A stretch of DNA of 64,000 nt, from NCBI GenBank assembly GCA_018902755.1, contig JAHIQI010000040.1, forward strand, positions 15,639-79,638, in the 5' to 3' direction. The notes below the pieces were generated by a model. It was not told the origin of the DNA. It searched no databases and saw only the letters and a list, made by a program, of their open reading frames with translations. Made by a program: the position numbers and the translations under genes. This document shows, piece after piece, positions 43,684-50,660 of this stretch; position 1 is the first letter of the stretch, and each line of letters starts with the position of its first letter. This DNA is from Pseudomonadota bacterium. GTDB taxonomy: Bacteria > Desulfobacterota > Desulfarculia > Desulfarculales > Desulfarculaceae.

Positions 43684-44528
43684 AGCACGGCCTCCTTGTG
43701 GCGTGCGGCGTGGCACTGCATGTTGACGACCACCGGCAGGCTGGCGATGTGACAGGGTATGAGCTCCACGAAGACCTTGAGGCAGGTGGTGCCGCCGCCC
43801 AGACCGGCCGGGCCGATGCCCAGCTTGTTCACTTCCTCCAACAGCTCCTTTTCCAAGACGGCCGCTTCGGGATCGGGGTTCACCGAATCCAGCTTGCGCA
43901 GCAGGGTGCGCTTGGCGGCGACCGCCGCCTGCTCGAAGGTGCCGCCCACGGCCACTCCCAGGATGACGGGAGGGCAGGGGTTGGGGCCGGCGGCTTCCAC
44001 GGTGTCCATGATGGCCTTCTTGACTCCGGCCAGGCCCACCGCCGGGGTGAGCAGGTACACCTTGGACATGTTCTCGGCCCCGCCGCCCTTGGGCACCACC
44101 CATAGCTTGACCTTGTCGCCGGGAACTATGCGGGTGTGGATTATGGCCGGGGTGTTGTCCCCGGTGTTCACCCGGCTGAAGGGGTGACAGGAACTCTTGC
44201 GCAAATAGTTTTCTTGGTAGCCGCGGCGCACGCCCTCGTTGATGGCTTCGCCGAGGTCCCCGCCGGTTAGATGGACATCCTGGCCCACGTCAATGAAGAT
44301 GATGGCCAGGCCGCAGTCCTGGCAAATGGGCATCTTCTCCTCGGCCGCGATGTCCGCGTTTTCCAATAAGCGCTCCAGGACCTCCCGGCCCACCGGCGAG
44401 GGCTCGTCGGCTTGGGCTTGGGTCAGGGCCCGGCGCACGTCCTCTGGTAGATAAAGGTCGGCTTCGCCGCATAGGCGAGCCACGGTGTCGGCGATGGCCG
44501 ACACCTCTACGGTGCGTACACTAGACAA
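43680..44528 (-). CDS. Class I fumarate hydratase, alpha (N-terminal) subunit
   Basis: 282 residues. Holds the catalytic [4Fe-4S] cluster: CQDCGLAIIF supplies the first Cys, with further cysteines in NPCPPVILGVAVGG and GGGTTCLKV. HTRIVPGDKVKLWVVPKGGGAENMS is the substrate region. I chose the TTG at 44528, which follows GCGGGAGAAAAATC and gives the usual family length; an upstream start at 44573 is less well supported. First gene of the fum-sdh operon. Confidence 0.88.
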   Translation of the reverse strand: MSSVRTVEVSAIADTVARLCGEADLYLPEDVRRALTQAQADEPSPVGREVLERLLENADIAAEEKMPICQDCGLAIIFIDVGQDVHLTGGDLGEAINEGVRRGYQENYLRKSSCHPFSRVNTGDNTPAIIHTRIVPGDKVKLWVVPKGGGAENMSKVYLLTPAVGLAGVKKAIMDTVEAAGPNPCPPVILGVAVGGTFEQAAVAAKRTLLRKLDSVNPDPEAAVLEKELLEEVNKLGIGPAGLGGGTTCLKVFVELIPCHIASLPVVVNMQCHAARHKEAVL

Positions 44529-44672
44529 GATTTTTCTCCCGCTGCTGTTCGGGCAGAGCCCGCCAATCCTCATCGTGAATAACCATTAGTATCCGCGAGC
44601 AATGTTACTGTCAACCCGCTATATGGCAGCTGAATGGATTTCACAAAAGGCGGGCCGGGGGGCCGGGCGGGC

Positions 44673-45455
44673 TCAGGCTCGGTCGTAAAGGCGGCGCAGC
44701 AGGGAAGGGGAACAGCCCAGGTAAAATGCCACCACCACCAAGGAGTTAAAGGCGGTGGTGGCCAGAATGCCCTTCTGTTGCCAACGGCGGGCCGAGGTGA
44801 GAGCCGGGGCGGGAGAAACAATGATACGCCCCCGCTTTTTCAGGCGGCGCACAAGCTCGCAATCTTCCATGATGGGAAGGTCGGGAAAGCCGCCCGCGGC
44901 CAGGAAAACGTCCCGGCGCAGGAACAATCCCTGATCGCCGTAGGGCATGGACGCCAGGCGGCAGCGCCAGGCAACGCACAGCTCGATGAAGCGCAGCCCG
45001 GCGGTGCGCCGGTCCAGGCGAAAGGCAAAGGCCCCGGCCGCCACACCGGGCCGGGCCAGGACCCGGCGCACCTCGCTATCCCAACCGGGGGATAGACTGG
45101 TGTCGGCGTGCAGGAAAAGCAGGATGTCACCCTGGGAAGCGGCGGCTCCGGCGTTCATCTGGCAGGCCCGGCCCCTGGGGGCGGCGATCACCTTGGCCCC
45201 GGTCCGGCGGGCCGTCTCCACGGTGGCGTCTCGGCTGCCGCCGTCAACCACGATCGCCTCCACCCCGGGGGCGCGGCTCACACGGTCCAGGCAGGCGACT
45301 ATTCCCGTCTGTTCGTTCAGGGTGGGGATGATGACGCTGATCAGCCCCCGGCCCGCCTCCGGCACGGCGGCCAGGAAGCGGGAACTGGCTTGGGGAGCGT
45401 TGCTCAAGGTTCGGGCCGCCTGGCGCTCAGTCTTCCTGCGCGTTGCCGTTTTCAT
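44673..45455 (-). CDS. GT2 glycosyltransferase, TIGR04283-like
   Basis: 260 residues. A family 2 glycosyltransferase: LISVIIPTLNEQTGIVACL at about 38-56, the nucleotide-sugar Asp region VVDGGSRDATVE, and the DxD-like FLHADT. The pattern MPYGDQGLFLRRDVFLAAGGFPDLPIMEDCELVRRLKKRG matches the TIGR04283 group, often found near radical SAM or selenium-related genes. Acceptor unknown. The start overlaps the 3' end of the upstream unknown gene by 29 bases. Confidence 0.85.
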   Translation of the reverse strand: MKTATRRKTERQAARTLSNAPQASSRFLAAVPEAGRGLISVIIPTLNEQTGIVACLDRVSRAPGVEAIVVDGGSRDATVETARRTGAKVIAAPRGRACQMNAGAAASQGDILLFLHADTSLSPGWDSEVRRVLARPGVAAGAFAFRLDRRTAGLRFIELCVAWRCRLASMPYGDQGLFLRRDVFLAAGGFPDLPIMEDCELVRRLKKRGRIIVSPAPALTSARRWQQKGILATTAFNSLVVVAFYLGCSPSLLRRLYDRA

Positions 45456-46203
45456 CCAACTCCATGGGCTGGATGGAGTTGTGCAGGCCCACCTGGAAGC
45501 CGAACAACACCGGGTGCTCGTCCTTGAGGTGCTCCAAATAGGCCACCCACAGCCCGGCCAAGCTGATGAGGGACTTGCCCGCGTCCTGGGCCAGGTGCTT
45601 TAGCACCTCGGGCCTGAGCTTTCCCACCGACCCCCGGAAGTGGGACTCCTCGATGAGGTGGAACAGACTGAGCAGGCAATGGTGCAGGCTTTCGAACTCC
45701 AGCATCAGGGGGTTGCGGGTCATGGCGATGATTTCCTCTTCCCGCGAGGTCAGCACCTCCATGAGCGCGGAGAGCATCCTGGGGTTGGGCTCCATCAGGA
45801 GCTTGAAGTGGGCCAGCTCCCGCCGGGCCTTGGCGAAACGCCGTGCGTTCCAGTCCTTGTCCACCAGCATGTGCTCCTCCATCTCGTCCCGGTTGTTGAC
45901 CAGGTTGAGCAGGTTGAGCATGATATCGATACCCATCTGCCTAAAGAATATGCCCAGGAACATGTTGAGCCGCTTGCGGCGCTCGATCTTTTCCCGCAGT
46001 TGGATCAACTCGTCCAGGATCAGGCCCAGCACCAGGGCGTGGATGGGCAGAAAGGCCAGGTGGATATAGAAGTACTTGGAGATGTAGCTCAGATCGCCGG
46101 TGTAGAGCCAGAAGCCCAGAAAGAAGATTCCGGAGATGGCCAAAAGGCCCACCGCTATGGTGAGCTTGTTGAAATACTTTTTGTCCAGTGCAATATATGG
46201 CAA
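45427..46203 (-). CDS. Membrane protein of unknown function, two N-terminal helices
   Basis: 258 residues, not recognised. Two hydrophobic segments (about 14-34 and 45-65) are followed by a cytoplasmic, almost entirely helical domain of about 190 residues rich in Leu, Glu and Arg. Possible coiled coil at ELIQLREKIERRKR. The TTG at 46203 has no strong ribosome site, but no later start keeps the first helix. It overlaps the GT2 gene, so it may anchor or regulate it. Confidence 0.6.
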   Translation of the reverse strand: MPYIALDKKYFNKLTIAVGLLAISGIFFLGFWLYTGDLSYISKYFYIHLAFLPIHALVLGLILDELIQLREKIERRKRLNMFLGIFFRQMGIDIMLNLLNLVNNRDEMEEHMLVDKDWNARRFAKARRELAHFKLLMEPNPRMLSALMEVLTSREEEIIAMTRNPLMLEFESLHHCLLSLFHLIEESHFRGSVGKLRPEVLKHLAQDAGKSLISLAGLWVAYLEHLKDEHPVLFGFQVGLHNSIQPMELDENGNAQED

Positions 46204-46260
46204 CTACGTTGCTCCCACGGCCAAGTTTGTGGATGATCCAAAAAGCGGCATGGCCGATGA

Positions 46261-46289
46261 TTCACCGCATCGTTAAAAAATGATATCTT
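46261..46289 (+). promoter_or_regulatory. Candidate promoter for queE
   Basis: TTCACC (46261-46266), a 17-base spacer and TATCTT (46284-46289) lie about 45 bases before the queE start, in an AT-rich pocket of a GC-rich region. Confidence 0.35.
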
Positions 46290-46332
46290 AAATTTGGTGG
46301 AAAGGCCAAGGCCGCCTGGGGAGGGCGGAAGT

Positions 46333-46977
46333 ATGTACAAGCTCAAGGTCTGCGAGATATTCCTCAGCCTGCAAGGTGAAAGCAGCTTCGTGGGGCTGCC
46401 CTGCGTCTTCGTGCGCACCAGCGGATGCCCCCTGGATTGCGCCTGGTGCGACACCGCCTATGCCAAAACCGAAGGGCGGGAGATGCTTCTGGAGGAAATA
46501 CTGGGGCAGGTGGCGGGCCTGGGGGTGGAGTTGGTGGAGCTTACCGGCGGTGAGCCCCTGGCCCAGGACACCGCGCCCCGCATGATGGAGATGTTCCTCC
46601 AGGAGGGCTACACCGTGCTCCTGGAAACCAGCGGTGCGGTGAGCCTGGTCTCGGTTCCCGAGGAGGTCCACGTGATCATGGATCTCAAGTGCCCATCCTC
46701 GGGCATGCACGAGCGCATGCACTGGCCCAACCTGGAAATGCTCCGTCCTCACCATGAGGTAAAGTTCGTGGTGGCCGACCGGGCCGATTACGACTACGCC
46801 CACCGCCTGATGGAGAGCCACCGCCTGGCCGAGCGGGCCAGGGTGCTGTTCTCCTGCGTGCACGGGTCCATCGCTCCCCGGGAGGTGGCCGGGTGGATAC
46901 TGGAAGACCGCCTGCCGGTGCGCTTCCAGCTTCCTCTGCACAAGGAGCTTTGGCCCGAGGTCCGGCGCGGGGTTTAG
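46333..46977 (+). CDS. queE: 7-carboxy-7-deazaguanine synthase
   Basis: 214 residues. Radical SAM enzyme that contracts carboxytetrahydropterin to the 7-deazaguanine ring for queuosine. CPLDCAWCDT holds the cluster motif. The N-terminal IFLSLQGESSFVGLPCVFVRTSG and ELTGGEPL (SAM contact) are family signatures. The ATG at 46333 follows GGGAGGGCGG. It supplies preQ1 precursors for queA and tgt, which lie about 20 kb away. Repeat copy 3 follows its stop. Confidence 0.92.
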   Translation: MYKLKVCEIFLSLQGESSFVGLPCVFVRTSGCPLDCAWCDTAYAKTEGREMLLEEILGQVAGLGVELVELTGGEPLAQDTAPRMMEMFLQEGYTVLLETSGAVSLVSVPEEVHVIMDLKCPSSGMHERMHWPNLEMLRPHHEVKFVVADRADYDYAHRLMESHRLAERARVLFSCVHGSIAPREVAGWILEDRLPVRFQLPLHKELWPEVRRGV

Positions 46978-46979
46978 CT

Positions 46980-47106
46980 CGGCACAGCCAGCCACCGACA
47001 TGCCGCGTTGCCGGCTGCGTTCGGGCCTCGACGTAGTCCGGGCTACGCCTACGGCCCTCGCTTGCCGGTCGCCTTGCCTGCCGGCGGCTGGCTGGGCCGG
47101 TGCCGG
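46980..47106. repeat. Structured dispersed repeat, copy 3
   Basis: Fills the start of the convergent gap between queE and the octaheme cytochrome. The outer arms include AGCCAGCC (46986-46993) pairing with GGCTGGCT (47086-47093). The core pairs GGGCC (47023-47027) with GGCCC (47053-47057), and GACGTAG (47030-47036) with CTACGCC (47043-47049) at one mismatch. It shares the GCGTTG and GCCTTGCC blocks with copies 1 and 2. Confidence 0.75.
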
Positions 47107-47226
47107 GTACAAACGCAACCAGATAGGGCTGGCGCTTTTTCCATAAGGACCGCATAAAATTTGAATCGTTGTTTGTTGCCGTCCAACCTTACAGAAATAT
47201 CCGGGCTGGCCGTTCCGGCAAAAAAA

Positions 47227-47254
47227 GCGCCCCGCCGGTTTGGCGGGGCGCGGT
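47227..47254. terminator. Bidirectional terminator
   Basis: GCGCCCCGCC and GGCGGGGCGC form a 10-bp stem around GGTTT. A run of seven A lies before it, and CTTTTT follows a few bases after, so it can stop transcription arriving from either queE or the cytochrome gene. Confidence 0.82.
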
Positions 47255-47272
47255 TGCTTTTTAGGCGCCTGT

Positions 47273-48763
47273 CTACGGCTTCTGGTGCAGCGTGATCCAG
47301 TCCTGCATGTGGCGCACCGTCTTGTTCAGGTCCCAGCGGCCGTTGTCGAACACTCCCAGGTCCGCGCCCATCATGGCCGAGGCGAAGCGGGCGGAGTTGG
47401 CGTAGAACAGCCACTGCTGGGTCCACAGCCGTTCGACGTACTCGTCAAAGGGGCTGCCCTTGGGCGGGCCCTGGGCCAGACCCTTTTGCCATGCCTCGAT
47501 CATCAACTGGGTGGCGGCCAGGACCATGGCGTCGGAGTCCTTGACGGTCTGGTCCAGGCGGGCCATCTGCCCCTCCACCCAGCCCTGGGCGTGGCAGGCC
47601 CCGCACACCTTGGCCATGCGCGCCTTGCGCACCGTCTGCTCCTTGGCGTCAATGAGGAACTCGGACGCGGGCTTGCCGCCCAGGGTGGTGGCCAGGCTCT
47701 GGCCGTCGGCGTTGGTGATCTTCCAGGTCTCGGGACTCTTGGGCTGGGGATGAGCGTAGATGAGCCCCAGCAGGCGCACCCACAGACGGTCGGTCATCTG
47801 GTGGGTGCGCTGGGCGATGACGTTGCCCCCCGCGCCGGTAAGCAGGCTCACGTGGCAGGCCGCGCAGGTGGGGGCGGTGAAGTCCTTGCCCGGAGTCCAG
47901 GGCACCTTGCCCATGTCCCACTGCTTGTGCATGGCGTAGTAGATGTTGCCGTGCTTGCTCACCTGATAGACCTTGTACACCGGCACATCGGGTCCCTTGT
48001 GGCACTCGGAGCAGGTGTAGGGAGAGCGGGCCATCTCGATGGCGAACTGGTGGCGGGTGTGGCAGGCGGTGCAGGAGCCCACCGTGCCGTCGGGGTTCAA
48101 GCGTCCCACTCCCCGGTTGGGCCAGCCGGTTAGCTTGGGGAAGCTCATCTCTCCAAAGTCACCCGTGTCGCGGGTCACGCTGCCGCTCACCTTGATCTCG
48201 GTTCCGTGGCAGTAGAGGCACGACTCGGCCTCGGCCAAGGGGCTGGGTGGGTCCATGGTGATCTTGCCGCCGGCCATCTTGGGCACCGCGTTGGTTTGCT
48301 GGGCCAGGTCCATGTAGATGGGGTTCTTGAGCAGGTTGGCCCGGGCGTGGGCCATGAGGTTGTGGCCGTATTGCTCCCGCTCCTGGGGATGGCAGCGGGC
48401 GCAGTCCGCCGGAGTGACCACCGGGTGCACCTGAGAGCCGCCGTGCTCGAAGCTGTCGGCGTGCTTCTTGGCATCGCCGGTGTGGCACTCGGCGCAGCCC
48501 ACGGCCACCTGCATCAGCTCGGCGGGGATGTTTTTGGCCGACATCCGGCGCTGGACCTCGGGCTCCTTGAGCGCCTGGGCCGGGGTTTTCTGGGCCATGC
48601 GGCCCCGTTGCCAGTCGGCCACGATGCCCGGCGTGGCCTCGTTGTGGCAGTCCAGGCAGGCCTTCGTGGCCTCGCTGAGGGGAGCCGGGGGCGCGGCCAA
48701 AACGGGCCAGGCGCCAAGCAGCACCAGGGCCAGGGCATAGGTCAGGGGGCGCAAAAAGGGCAT
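47273..48763 (-). CDS. Octaheme c-type cytochrome, hydroxylamine oxidoreductase-like
   Basis: 496 residues. A signal peptide (1-24) directs export, and eight CxxCH heme motifs follow: CLDCH (36-40), CAECH, CARCH, CLYCH, CTACH, CSECH, CAACH and CGACH. The C-terminal block WLFYANSARFASAMMGADLG matches the HAO family. The Tyr that cross-links the P460 heme in oxidising HAO lies in this region; here the segment reads GADLGVFDNGRW without a Tyr, which suggests a reductive enzyme (nitrite or hydroxylamine reduction), as proposed for epsilonproteobacterial HAO. The ATG at 48763 follows TGGAGCG. Confidence 0.8.
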   Translation of the reverse strand: MPFLRPLTYALALVLLGAWPVLAAPPAPLSEATKACLDCHNEATPGIVADWQRGRMAQKTPAQALKEPEVQRRMSAKNIPAELMQVAVGCAECHTGDAKKHADSFEHGGSQVHPVVTPADCARCHPQEREQYGHNLMAHARANLLKNPIYMDLAQQTNAVPKMAGGKITMDPPSPLAEAESCLYCHGTEIKVSGSVTRDTGDFGEMSFPKLTGWPNRGVGRLNPDGTVGSCTACHTRHQFAIEMARSPYTCSECHKGPDVPVYKVYQVSKHGNIYYAMHKQWDMGKVPWTPGKDFTAPTCAACHVSLLTGAGGNVIAQRTHQMTDRLWVRLLGLIYAHPQPKSPETWKITNADGQSLATTLGGKPASEFLIDAKEQTVRKARMAKVCGACHAQGWVEGQMARLDQTVKDSDAMVLAATQLMIEAWQKGLAQGPPKGSPFDEYVERLWTQQWLFYANSARFASAMMGADLGVFDNGRWDLNKTVRHMQDWITLHQKP

Positions 48764-48794
48764 TGTTCGCTCCAGGCAGGCCATGGCTCTGGGG

Positions 48795-49310
48795 TTATAT
48801 GACCAGCCACACCGGCATGGTGAACACGCGGGTGGCCAGGTCCTTGTCCAGCATCAACAGGGCGCTGGGGTTGTCCTTGGCCAGCTTCATCTGGCCCACC
48901 GCCTCGGCGGCGCTGGCCTCTTCTTCCACCTGCTCGTTGACGAACCATTGCAGGAAGCTGCTGGAGGCGTGGTCGCGAATTTCCAGGGCCAGGTCCATGA
49001 GCCCGTGGATGAGCCCTGTCACCTTGGCCTCGTGCTCGGCCACAGCCTGGAACACGGCCAGGGGGCTGTCCCACTCGGTGGCCGGGCCGTCGATGGCGCT
49101 GAGGATCACCCGGCCGCCGCGCTCGTTGACATAGGTGTAGAACTTTATGGCGTGAGTCCATTCCTCCTGGGCTTGCACCCGCATCCAGTGGGCCATGCCC
49201 GGCAGGGACTGGGAGTCGAACCATGTGGCCATGGACATGTACAAATAGGAGGAATATATCTCGGCGTTAATCTGGCCGTTGATGGCGGCTTCCATTTTTG
49301 GGTCGAGCAT
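48795..49310 (-). CDS. ftnA: Ferritin
   Basis: 171 residues. Iron-storage protein forming a 24-mer shell. The N-terminal MLDPKMEAAINGQINAEIYSSYLY with its ferroxidase Glu, then QAQEEWTHAIKFYTYV (Glu and His ligands) and FLQWFVNEQVEEEASA complete a ferroxidase centre. The ATG at 49310 is preceded by GCGGAG; a GTG at 49319 is the alternative. It lies between ThiF and the octaheme cytochrome on the same strand. Confidence 0.93.
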   Translation of the reverse strand: MLDPKMEAAINGQINAEIYSSYLYMSMATWFDSQSLPGMAHWMRVQAQEEWTHAIKFYTYVNERGGRVILSAIDGPATEWDSPLAVFQAVAEHEAKVTGLIHGLMDLALEIRDHASSSFLQWFVNEQVEEEASAAEAVGQMKLAKDNPSALLMLDKDLATRVFTMPVWLVI

Positions 49311-49482
49311 TTCGGTCACTCCGCGCTTGGGTCAGGGGTTGCGGTGAAAGGCATCACGCGGCCCCTCCGGCGGGGCTGGCCGTCTGGGGCATGGTGCTTC
49401 GAGTTGTTGATAGTCTCTATCATAACGCTATTCAGGGGGCGGAGGGCAAGGACCGGGAGTTGTCGGGGCGGAGGGCTAAGGC

Positions 49483-50220
49483 TCAGTAGCCGCACACCGG
49501 GCAGGGCTCCTGGTCGCCCCGGTTGAAGCGAACCTCATGGAAGCTGGGCGGCCACAGGCGCGCCACCAGCATTCCGGCCAGCAGGGACTCCTCGCGGCCC
49601 AAAAGCAGCTTGAGGGCCTCGCTCGCTTGCAACGAGGCCAGCATCGCGGCGGCCGGGCCCAAGATGCCGTCGTGCGCCGAGGTGAGGGCGGGCTCTCCCG
49701 GCTCGGGGAACCAGCAGCGCAGGCAGGGGGTCAGGCCGGGGCGCAGCACCAACACCTGCCCCTGGGCGGCCACCACCCCGGCATGCACCCAGGGCAGGCC
49801 CAACTCTACGCACAGCTCGTTGAGCACAAAGCGCGGCTGGGGGCGGTCCAGGCAATCCAGTGCCAAGTCGGCCCCCTCAAGCAGCTCCCGGCCGTTGCCG
49901 GCCTGAAACTCCTCGGCTATTGCCTCCAGAGTTATCTCGCTGTTGATCCCGCCCAGGTGCCGGGCGGCGGCTTGGGCCTTGGGAGCGGCCTGGGAAGCAT
50001 CGGCTTCATCGTAGAGAAGCTGGCGATGCAAATTGTCCAGAGCCACCCGGTCCGGGTCCACTAGGCGCAGACGGCCCACCCCGGCCCGGGACAAGAGCAT
50101 GGCCGCCGCGCCGCCCAGGCCGCCCATGCCCAGCACCACCACCGTGGAGCCTGCCAAGCGGGCCTGGCCCTGGGGCCCCCATCCGGCCAGGCGCTCCTGC
50201 ATGGTGTAGCGGCCCGGCAC
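49483..50220 (-). CDS. thiF: ThiF/MoeB-family adenylyltransferase
   Basis: 245 residues. E1-like enzyme that adenylates the C-terminal Gly-Gly of a ThiS/MoaD-type sulfur carrier. The VVVLGMGGLGGAAAMLLSRAGVG nucleotide loop, LRLVDPDRVALDNLHRQ (Asp and Arg of the ATP site) and zinc-binding CLRC and CPVC pairs are present. The partner ThiS lies immediately upstream. MoeB-type function for a Mo or W cofactor is the alternative, plausible because a molybdenum hydroxylase operon sits just upstream. Confidence 0.88.
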   Translation of the reverse strand: MPGRYTMQERLAGWGPQGQARLAGSTVVVLGMGGLGGAAAMLLSRAGVGRLRLVDPDRVALDNLHRQLLYDEADASQAAPKAQAAARHLGGINSEITLEAIAEEFQAGNGRELLEGADLALDCLDRPQPRFVLNELCVELGLPWVHAGVVAAQGQVLVLRPGLTPCLRCWFPEPGEPALTSAHDGILGPAAAMLASLQASEALKLLLGREESLLAGMLVARLWPPSFHEVRFNRGDQEPCPVCGY

Positions 50221-50222
50221 GC

Positions 50223-50435
50223 CTAGCCCCCAAAGGCGGGGTGGATCAGCTCCACCCGGTCGCCCTGGTTGAGCTCCACCTCATGGTAGGTCTTGGGGTG
50301 CACGAAGCGGCCGTTGATCTCCACGATCAGGTCCTTGTGCTGGGCCTGGTGGCGTTCGATGAGCTGGGGCAGGCCGAGGCCCTGGGGCACCTCCTCGGCC
50401 AGGCCGTCCACGGTTATGGTGATGCTATGGGGCAT
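50223..50435 (-). CDS. thiS: ThiS/MoaD-like sulfur carrier
   Basis: 70 residues with a beta-grasp fold pattern and the required C-terminal Gly-Gly (HPAFGG). INGRFVHPKTYHEVELNQGDRVELI is the ThiS signature. It carries sulfur as a thiocarboxylate for thiamin thiazole, Mo/W cofactor or another pathway. Its stop is two bases from the ThiF start. Which pathway it serves is not determined by the sequence. Confidence 0.87.
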   Translation of the reverse strand: MPHSITITVDGLAEEVPQGLGLPQLIERHQAQHKDLIVEINGRFVHPKTYHEVELNQGDRVELIHPAFGG

Positions 50436-50456
50436 GGCTCTCCGCTCGGCGGTTGG

Positions 50457-50660
50457 TCACCTCTTAACCAGGATAATCTTTACCCGCTTGCCGATCCAGG
50501 ATTGGGGCAGATAAATCCGGCCGGTGTTGCCGGTCTGGTGCACCGTCTTTTCCATCATTTCTTCGCCGTAGACTTCGAATTTGGCGCGGCCGGGAGAAAG
50601 GCTCGCGCCCGGCGGCGTGCCGTCCGCCGGGCGCGAGCCTGGGGAGGGAGGGGCTTTCAT
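50457..50660 (-). CDS. DUF2080-like small protein
   Basis: 67 residues if it starts at ATG 50660, which overlaps the stop of the molybdenum subunit gene (ATGA). The last 40 residues, from KFEVYGEEMMEK to GNTGRIYLPQSWIGKRVKIIL, resemble DUF2080, a small AbrB-like family once called transposon-encoded. The first 25 residues are Pro/Gly-rich and are encoded by a perfect 16-bp inverted repeat that looks like a terminator, so the true start may be the ATG near 50558. The function is unknown; possibly a DNA-binding regulator. Confidence 0.55.
   Translation of the reverse strand: MKAPPSPGSRPADGTPPGASLSPGRAKFEVYGEEMMEKTVHQTGNTGRIYLPQSWIGKRVKIILVKR
50600..50639 (-). terminator. Strong terminator-like hairpin of the molybdenum hydroxylase operon
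   Basis: A perfect 16-bp inverted repeat (50600-50615 with 50624-50639) around an 8-base loop. Read on the minus strand it is followed by TTTCTCCC. It lies just after the Mo-subunit stop, inside the possible N-terminal coding region of the DUF2080-like gene. Confidence 0.8.

Noticed and set aside
50457..50660. Transposon inferred from the DUF2080-like gene
   Set aside because: The family was once labelled transposon-encoded, but no transposase, inverted ends or composition shift accompany it here.
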